Shown here piece by piece: positions 37,083-49,456 of a DNA stretch of 64,000 bases. The notes below the pieces were generated by a model. It ran no database searches. It had not been told where the DNA came from and saw only the letters and a list, made by a program, of their open reading frames with translations. The stretch covers positions 62,664,580-62,728,579 of the forward strand of contig CM069454.1 of the NCBI GenBank assembly GCA_035610835.1, given 5' to 3'. Position 1 is the first letter of the stretch. Every line of letters starts with the position of its first letter. The DNA is from Ophiura sarsii (lineage: Eukaryota; Echinodermata; Ophiuroidea; Amphilepidida; Ophiuridae). The position numbers and the translations under genes were made by a program.

Positions 37083-37741
37083 TTGTCGGGACCAAAAGGT
37101 TCTAAGTTGAACCATTTTTTCTCTGTAATATCATAAAATCAGATTCTTTGCTGCGAAAAACCGAAAAACCAAAGTTGAAGTTCACTATAACTTCACGTCA
37201 TCACTCACGATCACGTCACATCTAAAACTAAATAATACTAGTTTCTCCTGAGACTCAGGTTTCTCAGCGTCACAAAGCTGCACTTTTTGAGGGTCAATGG
37301 TTTGAGTCACTGTTTGTTTGGTTTGGTTTGAATCATACTAATTTTGTTTTAAACATACAGGGCGAGTCAACAAAAGTGTACTCAAAGTTAAATAATTATT
37401 AAAAAATATTTATATGAAGGCACCCATGGATGCGGCAACCAATGTATGCGGCAATAGATGCATTTATTCATTATCATCAGCAAAAAGAATAATGACATTT
37501 CATTGTACCGTTGACCAGATATGACTATTTTGGTAAAATTACTACATTTGAAACCGAACACAATATTGAATATTTTACTCAATAATGCTTGATATTAATG
37601 AACAAGTGGACTCATGTATGGTACACAATAGCTAACTAATAAAGACAAATCAAACATCAGTTATTATTAAGCATTAAAATAATGACAAAACAATGTCATT
37701 ATAACACGAATTAAGCAACAACAACAACAAATTTGGCTTTT

Positions 37742-38496
37742 GTGATAATTTGGTGGATGTTACACCAGGCTTCTTAGATCAGCCCTTGATATAAGTTGGG
37801 GGTTACACATCACCAACAAAGAACTCTATGGTGATCTTCCTAGAGTAAGTGAAAGAATCAAGAAGAGGCGACTACAGTTTGCTGGACACTGTGTCAGACG
37901 TTCTGGGGATGTGATATCAGACTTCTTTGGAAACCAGTTCATGGCAAAAGAGATGCTGGACGACCGATGTTAAGCTATGTGGATATCCTATGTCAGAACA
38001 CTGGACAAACACCTGGTGAGATAAAGACCTGCATGGAAGATAGGCGTGTCTCACTGTAAAAAGAAACGTTTATATTTCTGATAACACTTAATAAACACTT
38101 CAACACGTTTATTTTTGTGTTTTACGTGTAAAGGTATAGGAGGCATTGCATACGATAAACGTTTGCATAAACACTACAACACGTTTATAGGGGTATTTGT
38201 TGTATAATTATTAACACCCAACATGTTTCTTATTGCTGATATAAACATGTTAGTGTGTTAATAAATATTACACAATTACCTCTATAAACGTGTTGTAGTG
38301 TTTATGCAAACATTTATCGTATGCAATGCCTCCTATTAAGGTATAATACCTTTACACGTAAAACACAAAAATAAACGTGTTGAAGTGTTTATTAAGTGTT
38401 ATCAGAAATATAGAGTCATCGTTAATGCCCGACAGAAGTCGACGGAGTGAGTGAGTGAGTGAGTGAGTGAGTGAGTGAGTGAGTGAGTGAGTGATA
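37742..38496 (+). mobile_element. LINE 3' fragment with (GAGT)n tail (copy B only)
   Basis: GTGATA occurs at 37742-37747 and 38491-38496 and once in copy A (near 9817). With frameshifts, the insert encodes a conserved LINE C-terminal segment: WGLHITNKELYGDLPRVSE, KKRRLQFAGHCVRRSGDV, then LSYVDILCQNTG and IKTCMEDR. It ends in a (GAGT)n tail as expected for target-primed insertion. Catalytic domains are absent. Confidence 0.8.
38052..38412. mobile_element. Foldback element nested in the LINE fragment
   Basis: The inverted arms include TATATTTCTGATAACACTT at 38071 and its complement ending at 38412. Shared inner motifs are ACACTTCAACACGTTTAT and CACTACAACACGTTTATA. The left side has an extra CACTGTAAAAA that resembles the ends of the 15.6-kb element at 45631, but the right side lacks it. 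Confidence 0.7.
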
Positions 38497-39271
38497 GTCG
38501 GACTCAGTTCGGACTAAAGTGTGGACCGTTTTCAATAGTGGAATTCAATAAATCTGATAAGAGAAAATATCGCAAATCTTGTTCGGTTTATAAAATGATC
38601 ACTTTTACGTAAATGAGCATAAAATATGTTTACAACAACCAATTTCAACCAACTAAAATTCTTAAGAAAGCTAATGAGATAGCCCGTCTGCCTCGATAAA
38701 ACAATTGTGATTTTTTTTTTTGCACAGATATTAAGAAACCAAATCCCAAAGTTGAGTACACTCTTGTTTGACTGTGTGATGACGTATGATACCTGTTGCT
38801 CACAGTTTGCGTTCCCCGTGTGTGTGATATGGCCCTAATATCCATTTTTTTATCAGGCAATTGTAAATATCCTTATCCTATAAAACCACATAAACCTTTA
38901 TCAGAGCACAGATGGTTGAACCGTGAGTGACTGACTGACTATACGTTGATGATCTGCAAGTTGAACAGTCAAACGCCACCACAGAAAGCGTTGTTACTGC
39001 AGTAAGAAACGTGTTTTGCGTGCTTGCGTATGAATTTTGGCAGTACTTACGTGTATGCCAGCTATAATTGACTTGGCATCAACTCGCAGGCATCGCCTAG
39101 TGTATTTTTGGGTAAACACAACGATTTCGAATACATGAGTACAATGTACTGTATAATTATCACGGTATGTGGAATTTGATTAATCACTCCGTTTTTTAGG
39201 GAAACTGAGGCCAAGTGTATTGCTGGTCCAATGAATGCTGCTCTGTGTGTACCAATATAGTACGACATTGT

Positions 39272-40788
39272 CATGTCATCAAGGGCGTCATCCCGTTTTC
39301 AAAAGTGGGGGGGACACCAGGCGCGGATCGAGAAATTTGATGGTGTGGCCCCAAAAAATTAAATTGATCAGGTACCATCCAAGCGGTGCACAGCACCGCC
39401 CTCCGAGCTATGCTCGGACAGGGGGGTGTCTGAGGGGGGATGTGCCCCCCTCATAAGTAGAAAAAAAAATTCAATTTTGGAACTAATTTGGTGCGATCTG
39501 GTGTATACTTTTGACCACAATTTGATTGAAAAGCCACTTCTTCATTTCCAATAGATATTTTGTTTTTTTGTCAATGCACGAAAGAAGTTGAGCGTATACT
39601 GATACATTCTTGATATATTCTTGAAGTATAGAATTAGAATTGTCTAAAAGCTCGAACAGGGGGGCGTCTGAGGGGGGATGTGCCCCCCTCAGAATTGGTT
39701 TTTTTCTCTTTCAATTTTCGAACCCATTTGGTGCGATTTGGTGTGTACTTTTGACCAAAATTTAATTGAAAAGCCTTCACTTCATTTCCAACCAATATTG
39801 GCTTCTAATCAATATCAGCCAAAATTTGATTTTTCCCTTCAATTTTGCAAAAGCAAACAACATGGCGTAAGGGTTTTGAAATGCTCATAATTTAAAAAGG
39901 ATTCGCCCGGAGCGCGAAAATATTGGCTATTGTAAAAAGAAAGGTTTATAAAACCGTTCCTGAAGCTATGTTGTTAAGCTTGGCTGATAATTAAACAGTG
40001 AAACTAATTTGCCAGCGCGCAAAAAAATCCTATTTTAATTCTAAAAAGGTACAGAAAACGTTTCTGAAGCCATCTTGTTCCAATTTAATAACAAAGTAGT
40101 ACAAATAATTCAAGCTGAGCGTGAACAAATTTGATATTGCAAAAAGAAATGTTTAGAAAAACGTTCTTGAATCCATCTTGTTAAGCTTGAATACTAAATA
40201 AACAGTGAAACTAACACGCGTGTAGCGCGCAAAAATTGGTTATTTTAACACTAAAATGGTCCAGAAACCTGTTCCTGAAGCCATCTTGTTAAGCTTGAAT
40301 AAAAAAATTCAAACTAATTTGCGCGTAGCGCGCAAAAAAATCTTTTTTTTACACTGAAATGATCCTGAAAACGTTCCTGAAGCAATCTTGTTAAGCTTGA
40401 ATAATAAAACATTGAAAATAATTTGTGCGTAGCGCGCAGAAAACTGGTTATTTAACACTAAATTGGTCCGGAAAAACGTTCATGAAGCCATTTTGTTTAA
40501 GCTTGAAATAATACAATGAAACCAATTCACTTTAAACGCTCAAAAATGGTCCCGAAAACGTTATTTGATGAAGCCTGAATAAACATTGCAACCATTTCGC
40601 GCAAAGCGCGAAAAAAATATGGCTATTTTAACACTAAAAAGCTCCATCATCATCATAATAAGACACTTTCAGCCTCTGGGTTATTCAAAAAAGTGGGGGG
40701 GACATCTGCTATTATGTCCCCCCCACTTTGAAAAGTGGGGGGGACGTGTCCCCCTGTCCCCCACCCATATGACGCCCCTGCATGTCAT
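39272..40788. mobile_element. hAT-like element, 1501 bp (copy B only)
   Basis: CATGTCAT occurs at 39272-39279 and 40781-40788; copy A has it once near 13973. The ends CAAGGGCGTCAT and the complement CAGGGGCGTCAT are typical of hAT elements with 8-bp duplications. There is no transposase. The interior has two direct repeats of about 245 bp (near 39412 and 39656) and about seven degenerate units of 100-118 bp between 39890 and 40650. Confidence 0.9.
39890..40650 (+). repeat. Internal tandem array of the hAT-like element
   Basis: The motif CCTGAAGCCATCTTGTTAAG or variants recurs near 39958, 40070, 40165, 40275, 40373 and 40480, linked by GCGCGCAAAAA segments. Units are 95-118 bp and diverged. 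Confidence 0.8.
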
Positions 40789-41701
40789 GAAATCATTGAC
40801 GTGGGGTTCCGATCATTAGATCCTGTCACCAGAAGTAGGCTACACATCGATACATCTACCCATTGCTATCTACCATAGCGTCACTAACAACGGTAAAGTC
40901 TTGCATACGTATACACGACACGATGATGGCTTTTTGGTGGTAATCTACTTCTTACACAGCAACATTTCAACATCGTTAATATACAATACGGTTACAAATT
41001 AAACTGTGTATTTTACCATGATTTTACTTATGGGCGAAACTCGAGCTAGGATGAACCGATTTCGAGCCTTACTCTAGACTAGATCATGACTCAGGCACTA
41101 GTGAGTAACACATCACGACGCATGCAAATTGTTTAATGCTCTTCGGATCCTGACTAAATAGACCGAATCGACTTGATGATTTTATAACCCGGATCAATTA
41201 TAAACTCACAACTTACTCACGGGATATATAGTATTTGAACTGATCTATAGTCATGATAGTATATTATTATTACGAGTCAAACTCAATGTGTCATATTGGT
41301 GCCAGTTTCTACATGAGTGGATTTTACAAGTTATTTATTGAATGACGCGCCCATTTCACAGTGATTTTGACATACTCGTGTAAACCTCAACATAAAAGAA
41401 GTTACACATGTATTCAATCGATCAATTCATGCGGATCAGTTATGGATATTTTTGCATACATTGTATATTACTGTGAAGGAAATATAAGTGGGAAGGTGAT
41501 ATGAACAACAATCCAGGAAAGTACGTTATCATAGGACGCAGTTTAGCTAAGTTCGACCTTACAAGCTTCAGCGTGTGACCACTGACTTCTTGCAAAGTGA
41601 GGCTTCTTGGTCATATGCTGTAACCCTATTTCCGACCGTTTTTAGGAGCTCTCAGGATCAATACATTCATTATAATTACATGAACTACATATAGGTCGAG
41701 A

Positions 41702-42596
41702 ATGTACGTCGACAACAAAACGAACGGGCTCAAAGATCGTTCTCCGGTCAACAGTCCCAAATCTCCGCATCGCTTTCTCACAACCATCAGAAATTCACCG
41801 TCACTACTGAGAAAGAAAATCAAGTCGCATCATCGTGATGCCGAGCAGGACTCGCACGGGAGTCCTCCGGAAAACACGGAACACAACCGATTTGCCTCAC
41901 GAGAGAGCAGTCCTCCACAATGTCGAGTGTTTCACGTTCTTTACCAAGGCAAGATCAGAGTGGAGACTCTTCAAGTGCACGAAGCCATGGCTGCGGTTAG
42001 AAAACTCACTCTAATATCGGGGAAAGACACCACTGATCAGATCGGTGGTAATATCACACCCGATGCGGATGCGCAATCCCCAATGCGGTTGTCGCCGAAA
42101 GTTCCACGAAGTCCGAAATTCTCTCCGAGGCTGATGAAGCGAAATAGACCCAAGTCTCCGAAGAAGAACAACTTGAAAGTGACTCCAAAGTACATAAGCA
42201 TTGACGAACCTAAATCATCTGAAGCACAAGTCATACCGATCTCCACGATTGCTTACTGCGCCACGGACATCAGGCATCCCAGAACCGTTGCATTCATCAA
42301 CAAGGATAGCCTTGGTGGCCTGATGTGTCACGCGGTACTCTGCGAGACCAAAGAGAAAGCTTCCTCCATTGTATCTTGTATCGGAAAGATGTTCGAATCT
42401 GCATGGGAAGAATGGAAGGAATTGCACCCGGATCCTCATCAACAGGGCCAGGGGCGAATTAGTCCTTCAAGCTTGGGTCGATCAAGAAGTTTTAATTCAA
42501 CTTCAACGAATAATAGGACTAATCATTTATCAGTGCCAGGAGAAGCAGGAGGAGATCCACAAAGAAGAAGACCCTACTCATTCAATGGCCAATCAG
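41702..42596 (+). CDS. PTB/PID-domain adaptor-like protein, copy B (main coding exon)
   Basis: The exon encodes 298 residues plus one base and ends at CAG|GTGAGG (42597), the same phase as copy A. The PTB region is essentially unchanged: FHVLYQGKIRVE, VHEAMAAVRKL, YISIDEPKSSEAQVIPIST, YCATDIRHPRTVAF and CHAVLCETKEKASS. Differences from A include loss of the LRTGGSG segment, ETTEKEHN shortened to ENTEHN, GKAFDTT to GKDTT, DPYHQQ to DPHQQ, and one added alanine (HRDAEQ). All are in-frame, and all lie outside the core strands. The likely role is a cytoplasmic adaptor binding NPxY-type tails, by family only. It lacks the SINE-like insert that copy A has before the start codon. Confidence 0.85.
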
Positions 42597-42682
42597 GTGA
42601 GGCATTTTCATAATACATTCCTAAATTATAGGTATAAAACTTCCTTATTTTGACATGTAATAAACTCATTTGAATATTTTAG

Positions 42683-42696
42683 GCAGAAAAATGTAA
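42683..42696 (+). CDS. Possible short terminal coding exon of PTB copy B
   Basis: After an ATTTTAG acceptor-like site, joining to the donor at 42597 gives G-R-K-M-stop (TAA). This parallels 16125-16138 in copy A with a different stop codon. Confidence 0.35.
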
Positions 42697-42944
42697 GGTC
42701 CACTTAAGAGATCAAATCCAGGTCCGCACTCTGAGAAAACCTGAGAGTGCCATCAAAGCGCTCCTCTGCTTCAACTTCAAGCAGAATATAATTTGTTTTT
42801 AATGGGCAAGTAAGCCATCATACTTAAATTGTGATAATGTGTTGCCGTCAAGGTATGTTTAAGTTATTCCGACTAGCGTCTCTGGTCACCTTTCCGGCAA
42901 CTGACATCCAACAAAGCATCCTAGATGTTCAGCAACCTATCAAT

Positions 42945-43102
42945 GGGCTATTCGGCTATTCCATTTGAAATCCATACACCCCTGCTTAAAGGGAGTGTAC
43001 AAGAAGAGTGACTCCATTTGAAATCTACACTCCCTGTGTGGAACCTGGGAACTGACCCTAAAGCATGTAAAGGGGGTATGCAGATTTAATATGGAATAGC
43101 CC
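42945..43102. mobile_element. Short inverted-repeat element GGGCTATTC (copy B)
   Basis: Counterpart of 16440-16633 without its poly-G run. Confidence 0.78.
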
Positions 43103-44403
43103 GACATCAACGTACTGGTTTTGAATGCATTGCCAGTTTCTCGCTCACGCTCCGATTGGCAGATGTTTCCAACTCGAGGCGATTTTCCTCTTCGGGGGGC
43201 GGGGGGGGGGGGGGGGGGGTGCACAGAACACATCAAGTACTAAGAGTCTTAAGACTATTTAAAAAAGTTCATTTTATATTAAACCGCTTTTACTTTTATT
43301 AAACTCAATTTTAATTACGTGTTCATTAAAGAACCTGAAAAGGTTCTTTTCTTTGTGTCCATAAATCTGGGCCATAGCTTAGGAAAATGATTGGGCGAAA
43401 GGGCAGTAATAGGCTATTAAAATGTGTATATTTCCTGTCTGTCGCCTATTCTATGAACAATAGTGTGGGATGTATGCGTTTCTAAAACATCCTAAAACAA
43501 TAATATAAACAAATTGTACTAGGCATTCAAATCCCCAATATTAGGCATGTAGTTGATAAATCCGGGGAAATTGCCAGGACAACTACTTCTGGCGGAAGGA
43601 ATAATTGCGTGATCCGTGATCAATGCATGACTCAAGTTAGCCAATTGCAATAAAAACAGTTCCATTGAAATGGAATGGGGAGGGGCGGTCCAAAAGAAAG
43701 AAGCATGTTTTGTAACCATTTTCTGAAGCATCTGCTTCATACCAAAATACCAGGGAAATGTATTTTCCATAATTCAAACCAAAAAACAAATCAAAACACA
43801 GCAGTCTGAAAACAGTACAGGAAACCAATCAAGTTGATATGTGTGCATGGAGGAGGGAGAGGGGTGGTGGTACCGTCTGAAGAACAATCTAGGTATATAT
43901 GGCATTGTACTTGGTCTGAAACGTTGGTCCAGGAATTGCTATTATACTAATTAAAAATGGCATTCAGCGATCATGGTTACCCATATTGACATTGGAGATT
44001 TCTCCTTAGTCAAACAAGTTAAGCTATATTATGTCTCTCTGTTGGGAGTATAATAACATCTCTCTGATTGAATCATAAACTAAACAAATATAGCTTTGAC
44101 TCCATCACAGACTGTGGGTACTGTTAAAATAAACTACATAGGTAAACATGTAATTTACACAGACTACAAACATGGCAGCCCCCACTTATGTCTAGAAAGA
44201 CCTAAATGTGTAAAAGTTTGCAATAACATGCTAATAGGGGGGTTTCGCCCCCCCCCCCCCCCCCAAAAAAAAACAACCCTCGCGACGTAATGGCATTAGT
44301 GCCGGGCTCGCGTGTCACTTGAGTTTGGCATTGAATGTTATTACTAAAGGGATTCCCATATCATTTAAAATTAGTGTTAAGTATAAAAGCGTCAGCTACA
44401 TGT
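43103..44403. other. Non-coding 3' flank of PTB copy B
   Basis: Aligns with 16640-18140. Poly-G at 43195-43219 and poly-C at 44249-44264; the latter is expanded relative to copy A (CGCCTCCC at 18001). No exon found. Confidence 0.5.
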
Positions 44404-44579
44404 ATACTCAGATAACATATGATATATAATTATGATGATTCATTTGTTTACTATAATTGTAACTTCTTTTATGTAACATTTTTGTGATGTGATGTAAGGA
44501 CAACATGGATGATTAATATTATGTATAAATAAAACAATAAAAAAAAAATTAAAAAAAAAAAAAAATACTCAGATAACAT
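44404..44579 (+). mobile_element. Retroposed poly(A) fragment with 15-bp target duplication (copy B only)
   Basis: ATACTCAGATAACAT occurs at 44404-44418 and 44565-44579, and once in copy A near 18148. The 146-bp insert ends with AATAAAACAATAAAA and a long A tail. This is the signature of target-primed insertion of a polyadenylated RNA 3' end (mRNA, SINE or LINE). The source is not recognised. Confidence 0.88.
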
Positions 44580-45432
44580 TACATCTTAGACCATAGTCTG
44601 AGATAATATCACAGATTGAAAGTAACCAACCACCCCGGCAACTATGCCTGCCTGTCTTCAGAGATGCGCACCAGATCAAGGAGAAATCTCCAACAATGTG
44701 ATATACGACAATGGCGCGTGCCGTATATAGTCGAAACGCCGCTTAGCCGAATAACCGTTAAAAGGTCAATTATTACCGAAACGAACTTCGCAATTGTGAA
44801 CCGCGCACTTTCGGTACTAAAACCGAGTTAAACTCCCGCGGAATCTGAACTATCATTTCAAGAGTGATCTTGAGGTCAAATGTAAGTCTTTTTTGGAGAT
44901 TAATGTCTTGAAATATTCCTAATAATACAATCTGTCTTACTAACTTATTAAAACCAGTCTCAGACATTTACAAGCTGAGTATTTCACATGGGAAGTTTGC
45001 AATTTTTTCGATATCGAAAGTGAAATGTACAAAAGTAGCGTTACATTGATCTGACAAACAGCTGTCTTAAACAGCGAAATTACAAAATTGTCACATATTC
45101 AGAATGAGGGTTTTAGTCATTATTATTTCCTAAATCGATTTTACGACGTGACCATTTAAGTAGATAAAAACAGATTGTAAGAGAGAGTAAAATTTGGAAC
45201 CATTGGCATTTTGTCCATTGTCCATTCATATGCGATCGCATTATATTTTGATGTTTGTGCGGATTGCAGGCTTTGTGCATAGGAGGGACATCTTTCGAGG
45301 GAAATCTTTTTCAACTTATGAGCTAAATAACTGTGATATCCTTTTTATCTAACAGAATTAATAATGTTTTTGCATCATGTGGCTCTAGAAACAGAATTGA
45401 TGAAGTGTTTAAATCTCACGGATATGACTAGT

Positions 45433-45505
45433 TTCCCTTGATAGCTCAGATGGTAAAGGGTTCGCTTGGAGAACGAGAGGTCCGGGGTTCGAAATCGATC
45501 CTTCT
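45433..45505 (+). promoter_or_regulatory. tRNA-like Pol III promoter in the left arm
   Basis: TAGCTCAGATGGT fits box A and GGGGTTCGAAATC fits box B at tRNA spacing. TTCG and CGAG can pair around the anticodon position, but acceptor and T stems are poor. The mirror copy lies at 61599-61660 on the other strand. Confidence 0.6.
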
Positions 45506-45630
45506 GCTCTGCACATTTTCATATGATTTATTTTTTTCTTGTCAAAATCATTTTTTGTGTGTGATTTATTTATGAATGTTTGGTTCATTTCTTTTTCATA
45601 AGTTAACAGATCCCCACCATTCTACATGTA

Positions 45631-46110
45631 CACTGTAAAAATGGTGTCTTGGCAGAAGACACATTGTAAGACACGTCTGATGTCATCAACTGGGAGACGT
45701 GTATTTTTAAAGACATGTTTTGTATTAAGACATGTTTATACTCAAGTGGGCGACAAGTATTTTTAAAGACATGTATTGTATTAAGACATGTTTATACTCA
45801 AGACATGTCTGATGTCATCAAGTGGGAGACGTGTATTTTTTAAGACATGTATTGTATTATGACATGTTTATAATCAAGACATGTCTGATGTCATCAACTG
45901 GGAGACGTGTATTTTTAAAGACGCGTGTTGGTCAAGTCACGTCTTTCTGTAAGATGCATTTTGTGAAGCCAGTTTTGAGACATGTCTTAAATCACACAAG
46001 TGCATCTTCATGATGAGTTGTGCATGGTAAGACATGTTTTGCATACGACCCGTCTTCCAAAATGACACGGGTCCCTGAGCTGATATGCCACTTTAAGACA
46101 TGTCTCGAAA
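45631..46110 (+). repeat. Left subterminal array of AGACATGTCT motifs
   Basis: About 17 copies of AGACATGT or AGACRTGT occur in 480 bp. Part of the array is a tandem repeat of roughly 56-76 bp (GATGTCATCAACTGGGAGAC with ATTTTTAAAGACATG) repeated three to four times from 45672. Confidence 0.85.
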
Positions 46111-46369
46111 CTGCTTCAACATAGTAAGCCATCTTTCAGAAAACTGTTTGGTTCCAAATCAAGTAGTATACTTTGGGGGTAAATCTGCACAAAAAAAGAC
46201 AAAATAAAGATGAGAAGTATTAGATGATATGATTTCAATTGCAATAAAACTTTTTTTTTAATTTTTCAACCTCAACATACCACAAAATGCCAAATCAGTA
46301 AACTTACTGAAACATGAAAATTATTGCTTACAAGTTGTTACCTAGCATTTGTGCATCATTTTATATCCA

Positions 46370-46940
46370 GTTGGTCAATGTTAGGCTGAAAGCAAAACAA
46401 AATGTTTCCCGCACATTTAATTTTTTTGGCTGATTGTGCACATATTTTATTAATTTTTAGCCTTAGATTTTTTTTTTTAAATGCAAAATATTAAGTAAAA
46501 ATTTAAAAATTAGGCGCAGAAATGTGTTACTTGCATTCAAGTCCCGAGTATTTTTTTTTTCAGTCAAATAGACCAATGTTAATTCCAAAGTTGTTAAAAC
46601 TGCACAATACTAGTAAATTACACTGAGTGATCCACAAACACATGAAACTGACTTTAAACACTCAAAATCAGCACACAATGCATTTCTTTGTTCAAGACAT
46701 GGTCTTAAAAAAAAATGCATTTCGCATTTAACTTTTGCAGCCTGGTACAGGAACCAAACATGTAAATTTCTGTGCCAGTTTTTTTTTGCTTAACATTTTC
46801 AATTTTTTAAACTTATTTTTTCCTAATGAACACATTTTTAAATGTCCACAATCAGCCAAAAAAATAAATGCGCACGCTACATGAAACAAACTGTTTTTTT
46901 GTTTAGCCTTACAATGAATTTTGACCACATTTAAATTCCA
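46370..46940. repeat. Inverted repeat, about 570 bp
   Basis: TTTTTTTGGCTGATTGTG near 46425 is matched in complement near 46855. Flanking AATGTTAGGCTGAAAGCAAA is matched near 46910. Diverged foldback, non-coding. Confidence 0.6.
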
Positions 46941-47152
46941 TTTTCAGACATTAAAAAAGAAACAGTAAATGGTAACTCCCCTAAAATAAACAAACCTTGT
47001 TTACCCTTTAGTGGATTGCACCGTAATGTGCACTTATTTACACACACTGTATACACGTGGAGTGCAAGCGTCAAACGCTCAACGTATACAATATTGTGGA
47101 CCCATCTTGTGGACTCCTATAATGGATAGTTGAAAACCAATCAAATCATATA

Positions 47153-47440
47153 CAGGGTGTTCCACAAAAAACCGTTCCGTCAAGGCGCCCTCATTTTGGA
47201 AATTTTATTGAAAGTTAATGAAAATTATTGTTAAATGCACTACTCAAAGAAATTAGAGGAACAAACCTATTTTTCATGTTTTCATCAAATGCATGCAAAG
47301 TCCCTAAAATATGCAAATTTTAGAATACAATTGCCAAATATTTAGGAGATATAGCGCATATCTCCTAATTTTCATTAACTTTCAATAAAATCTCCAAAAT
47401 TAGGGTGCTTTGACAGTACACTTTTTTGTGAGACACCCTG
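47153..47440. mobile_element. Mariner-type short element
   Basis: TA-flanked, ends CAGGGTGTTCCACAAAAAA and complement CAGGGTGTCTCACAAAAAA, with about 80-bp arms containing ATTTTATTGAAAGTTAATGA. Inside the 15.6-kb element, 3' of the gene. Confidence 0.82.
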
Positions 47441-49456
47441 TAGACCACACCCACCGAATAAGAATTTATTTTGGGGATAGACCAAAATTTTGGTATGTTC
47501 TAGATATTTGTAAACGTTTTTGTCCTTCCTCTTTATAAACTGAATTTTACTAGGAGTGAAACAATTTATAAGGATAAATCCTTGGTTAATCAGGAAAAAA
47601 TGGAGCTCCATAGTTAAAAAATTGGGATGCAATCATGTGATTGCAATATACTACCCATCACATAAATTGCATGCCCATAATGATCACAAATTATAATTTT
47701 TATAGTGGAATACCTTGCTGATCGGTTACTTGTGACCAGGTAAAAATTCTAAATTCTGAACCTTTCTACACTACAGAGTTAAATTTGTCTATTTCAATTA
47801 TGGCTCCACAGGCCTTGTCTTTTAAAAATCCCAGTCGAGCTACTAATCACACTCCTCAAGAATTTTAGGTGAGCTTTCAGGAGTGCATTTTACTGTTTTG
47901 TATGGCAATCAGTCATTATTTTAAGAATTTAAGGTGAGCTATAAATCACATTCCTGAATAATTTAAGGTGAGCTTCTAGGCGTAGCTACCAAATCACACT
48001 CCTCAAAAGACAAGGCCTGGCTCCATGAGCTTGAAAGGTAGTTCGCCCATTCTGCATTGCAGAATCTGCAATAATATGAAATGCCAGTCTCCCATACTGC
48101 ATTGTACCAAGGTATCAATATCTACAATGCAGTATACATCAATATCTACAATGCAGTACAGGAGGACTGGCATTTCCAAAATGCATCACAGCAAAGCATA
48201 TTGTGGCTAAGCAGTGCAGAAGGTGATTTTAGCTACATACACAATTTTTTGAACACCCACTCCTTTATCAGACACCACGTTTCATCATTATCAGAGTCTA
48301 AACCAGGCCATAAAATGACACATTCACCCGTAGATAACCTCGAAACTCAACTAAAATACACTCGCATGTATCTAGATCTTACCGTCTTGGGCCAGTGGTT
48401 CTCTGACCCGAGTTTTGTTGCAATCACTATTTGCATGGCAAAAAAATTGCACAAAATAAAAGTGTGTAGTAACTAGTAAAATATTGATGCACCCCTCCCT
48501 CCCCCTAACACACACAGAGGATGATCCCATTAGGTATTTTCTAAGATTAGTAAGAATGAACAATTGTAATTACATTGTACAACAATATAATATCAATGAA
48601 AAATTCTATAAGAGCAAGGACAGGCACCATGTTGTTTCATCATGCATGTTAACATTTCCAAAGAACATGGTTTGTCCAAGTATAAATTGCTAAATTCACA
48701 ACCTTTGTACACTACAAATTGTCTAAGAAAAGTAGATTTTCACTTGGAACAAATTGCAACAGAATTTATTTTTTATTGATACAAGTCTATGTGGTTCAAT
48801 GAACACTATAGCAAAAGTCCTAAGAAATCCTCGAAGGGGAACAATGTTATGTTTCATCACGCATGTAACATTCCAAAAGAACATGGTTTGTCCAAGTAAA
48901 AATTCTAAATTCTCAACCTTAGTACACTACAAAGTCTTTGTCTATTTTAGAACAATTTAGAATTGCAGATACAATATTATCAATTAGAAATTCTGCAAGA
49001 GCAAGGACAGGCACCATGTTTTTTTTCATCACCTGTGTAACATTCCCAAAGAACTTGGTTTGTGTCCCAGTAAAAAATCTGAAACCTTTGTGCTAGATCT
49101 TTATAAGATCCCAAGACTGTTAAATTCTTGATCTCAGTTACTCAAATAAAGTCCAGTCAGTATCCAAGTTACTCTAAGTAAGACCCTGTGACCACGAAAT
49201 TCCACTTCCAGTGACCCCTGCCAGTGACTTAGCACCTAGCAGCAAAGCTTCACCGTGAAGTGAGCAGTCAAAGCCAAGGCGAAGCCGACACTTGGACTTT
49301 ACTGATTACTATAGCCGGTGCTCTGGCTAAAAGCTACTTTTGTACACTACAAAGTCAAATTTTGTCTAATTGCAATTATAATAATATCATTATATCAATT
49401 AAGAAAAAGGACAGCTACCATCTTATGTTTCATCATATAGGTGGTCAAAACAATAC

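Larger units (their letters stand above)
34820..37140. mobile_element. Compound B-only segment with duplicated 120-bp block
   Basis: This roughly 2.3 kb has no counterpart in copy A (9130-9210 differs). A block beginning GACAAGTGATCCC at about 35009-35130 recurs at 36462-36590, each followed by GTGAAATTCCATGAACAAAT. Between them are a solo mariner-like end (CAGGGTGTGTCAAAAAAAGT at 35358), a poly-C run (35550-35571), the stretch related to 5575-5937, and five 18-bp repeats. The frame at 34925-35164 is not recognised. Confidence 0.6.
37358..38777. mobile_element. Mariner-type element, copy B, interrupted
   Basis: Orthologous to 9426-10096. It is split at GTGATA by a LINE fragment (37748-38490), which in turn is split by a foldback (38052-38412). 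Confidence 0.75.

Noticed and set aside
45433..45505. A functional tRNA gene
   Set aside because: Boxes A and B fit, but the acceptor and T stems do not pair and there is a diverged inverted partner.
48081..48476. 131-residue plus-strand frame
   Set aside because: It lies among degenerate repeats inside the insertion, with no recognised motif and no splice context.
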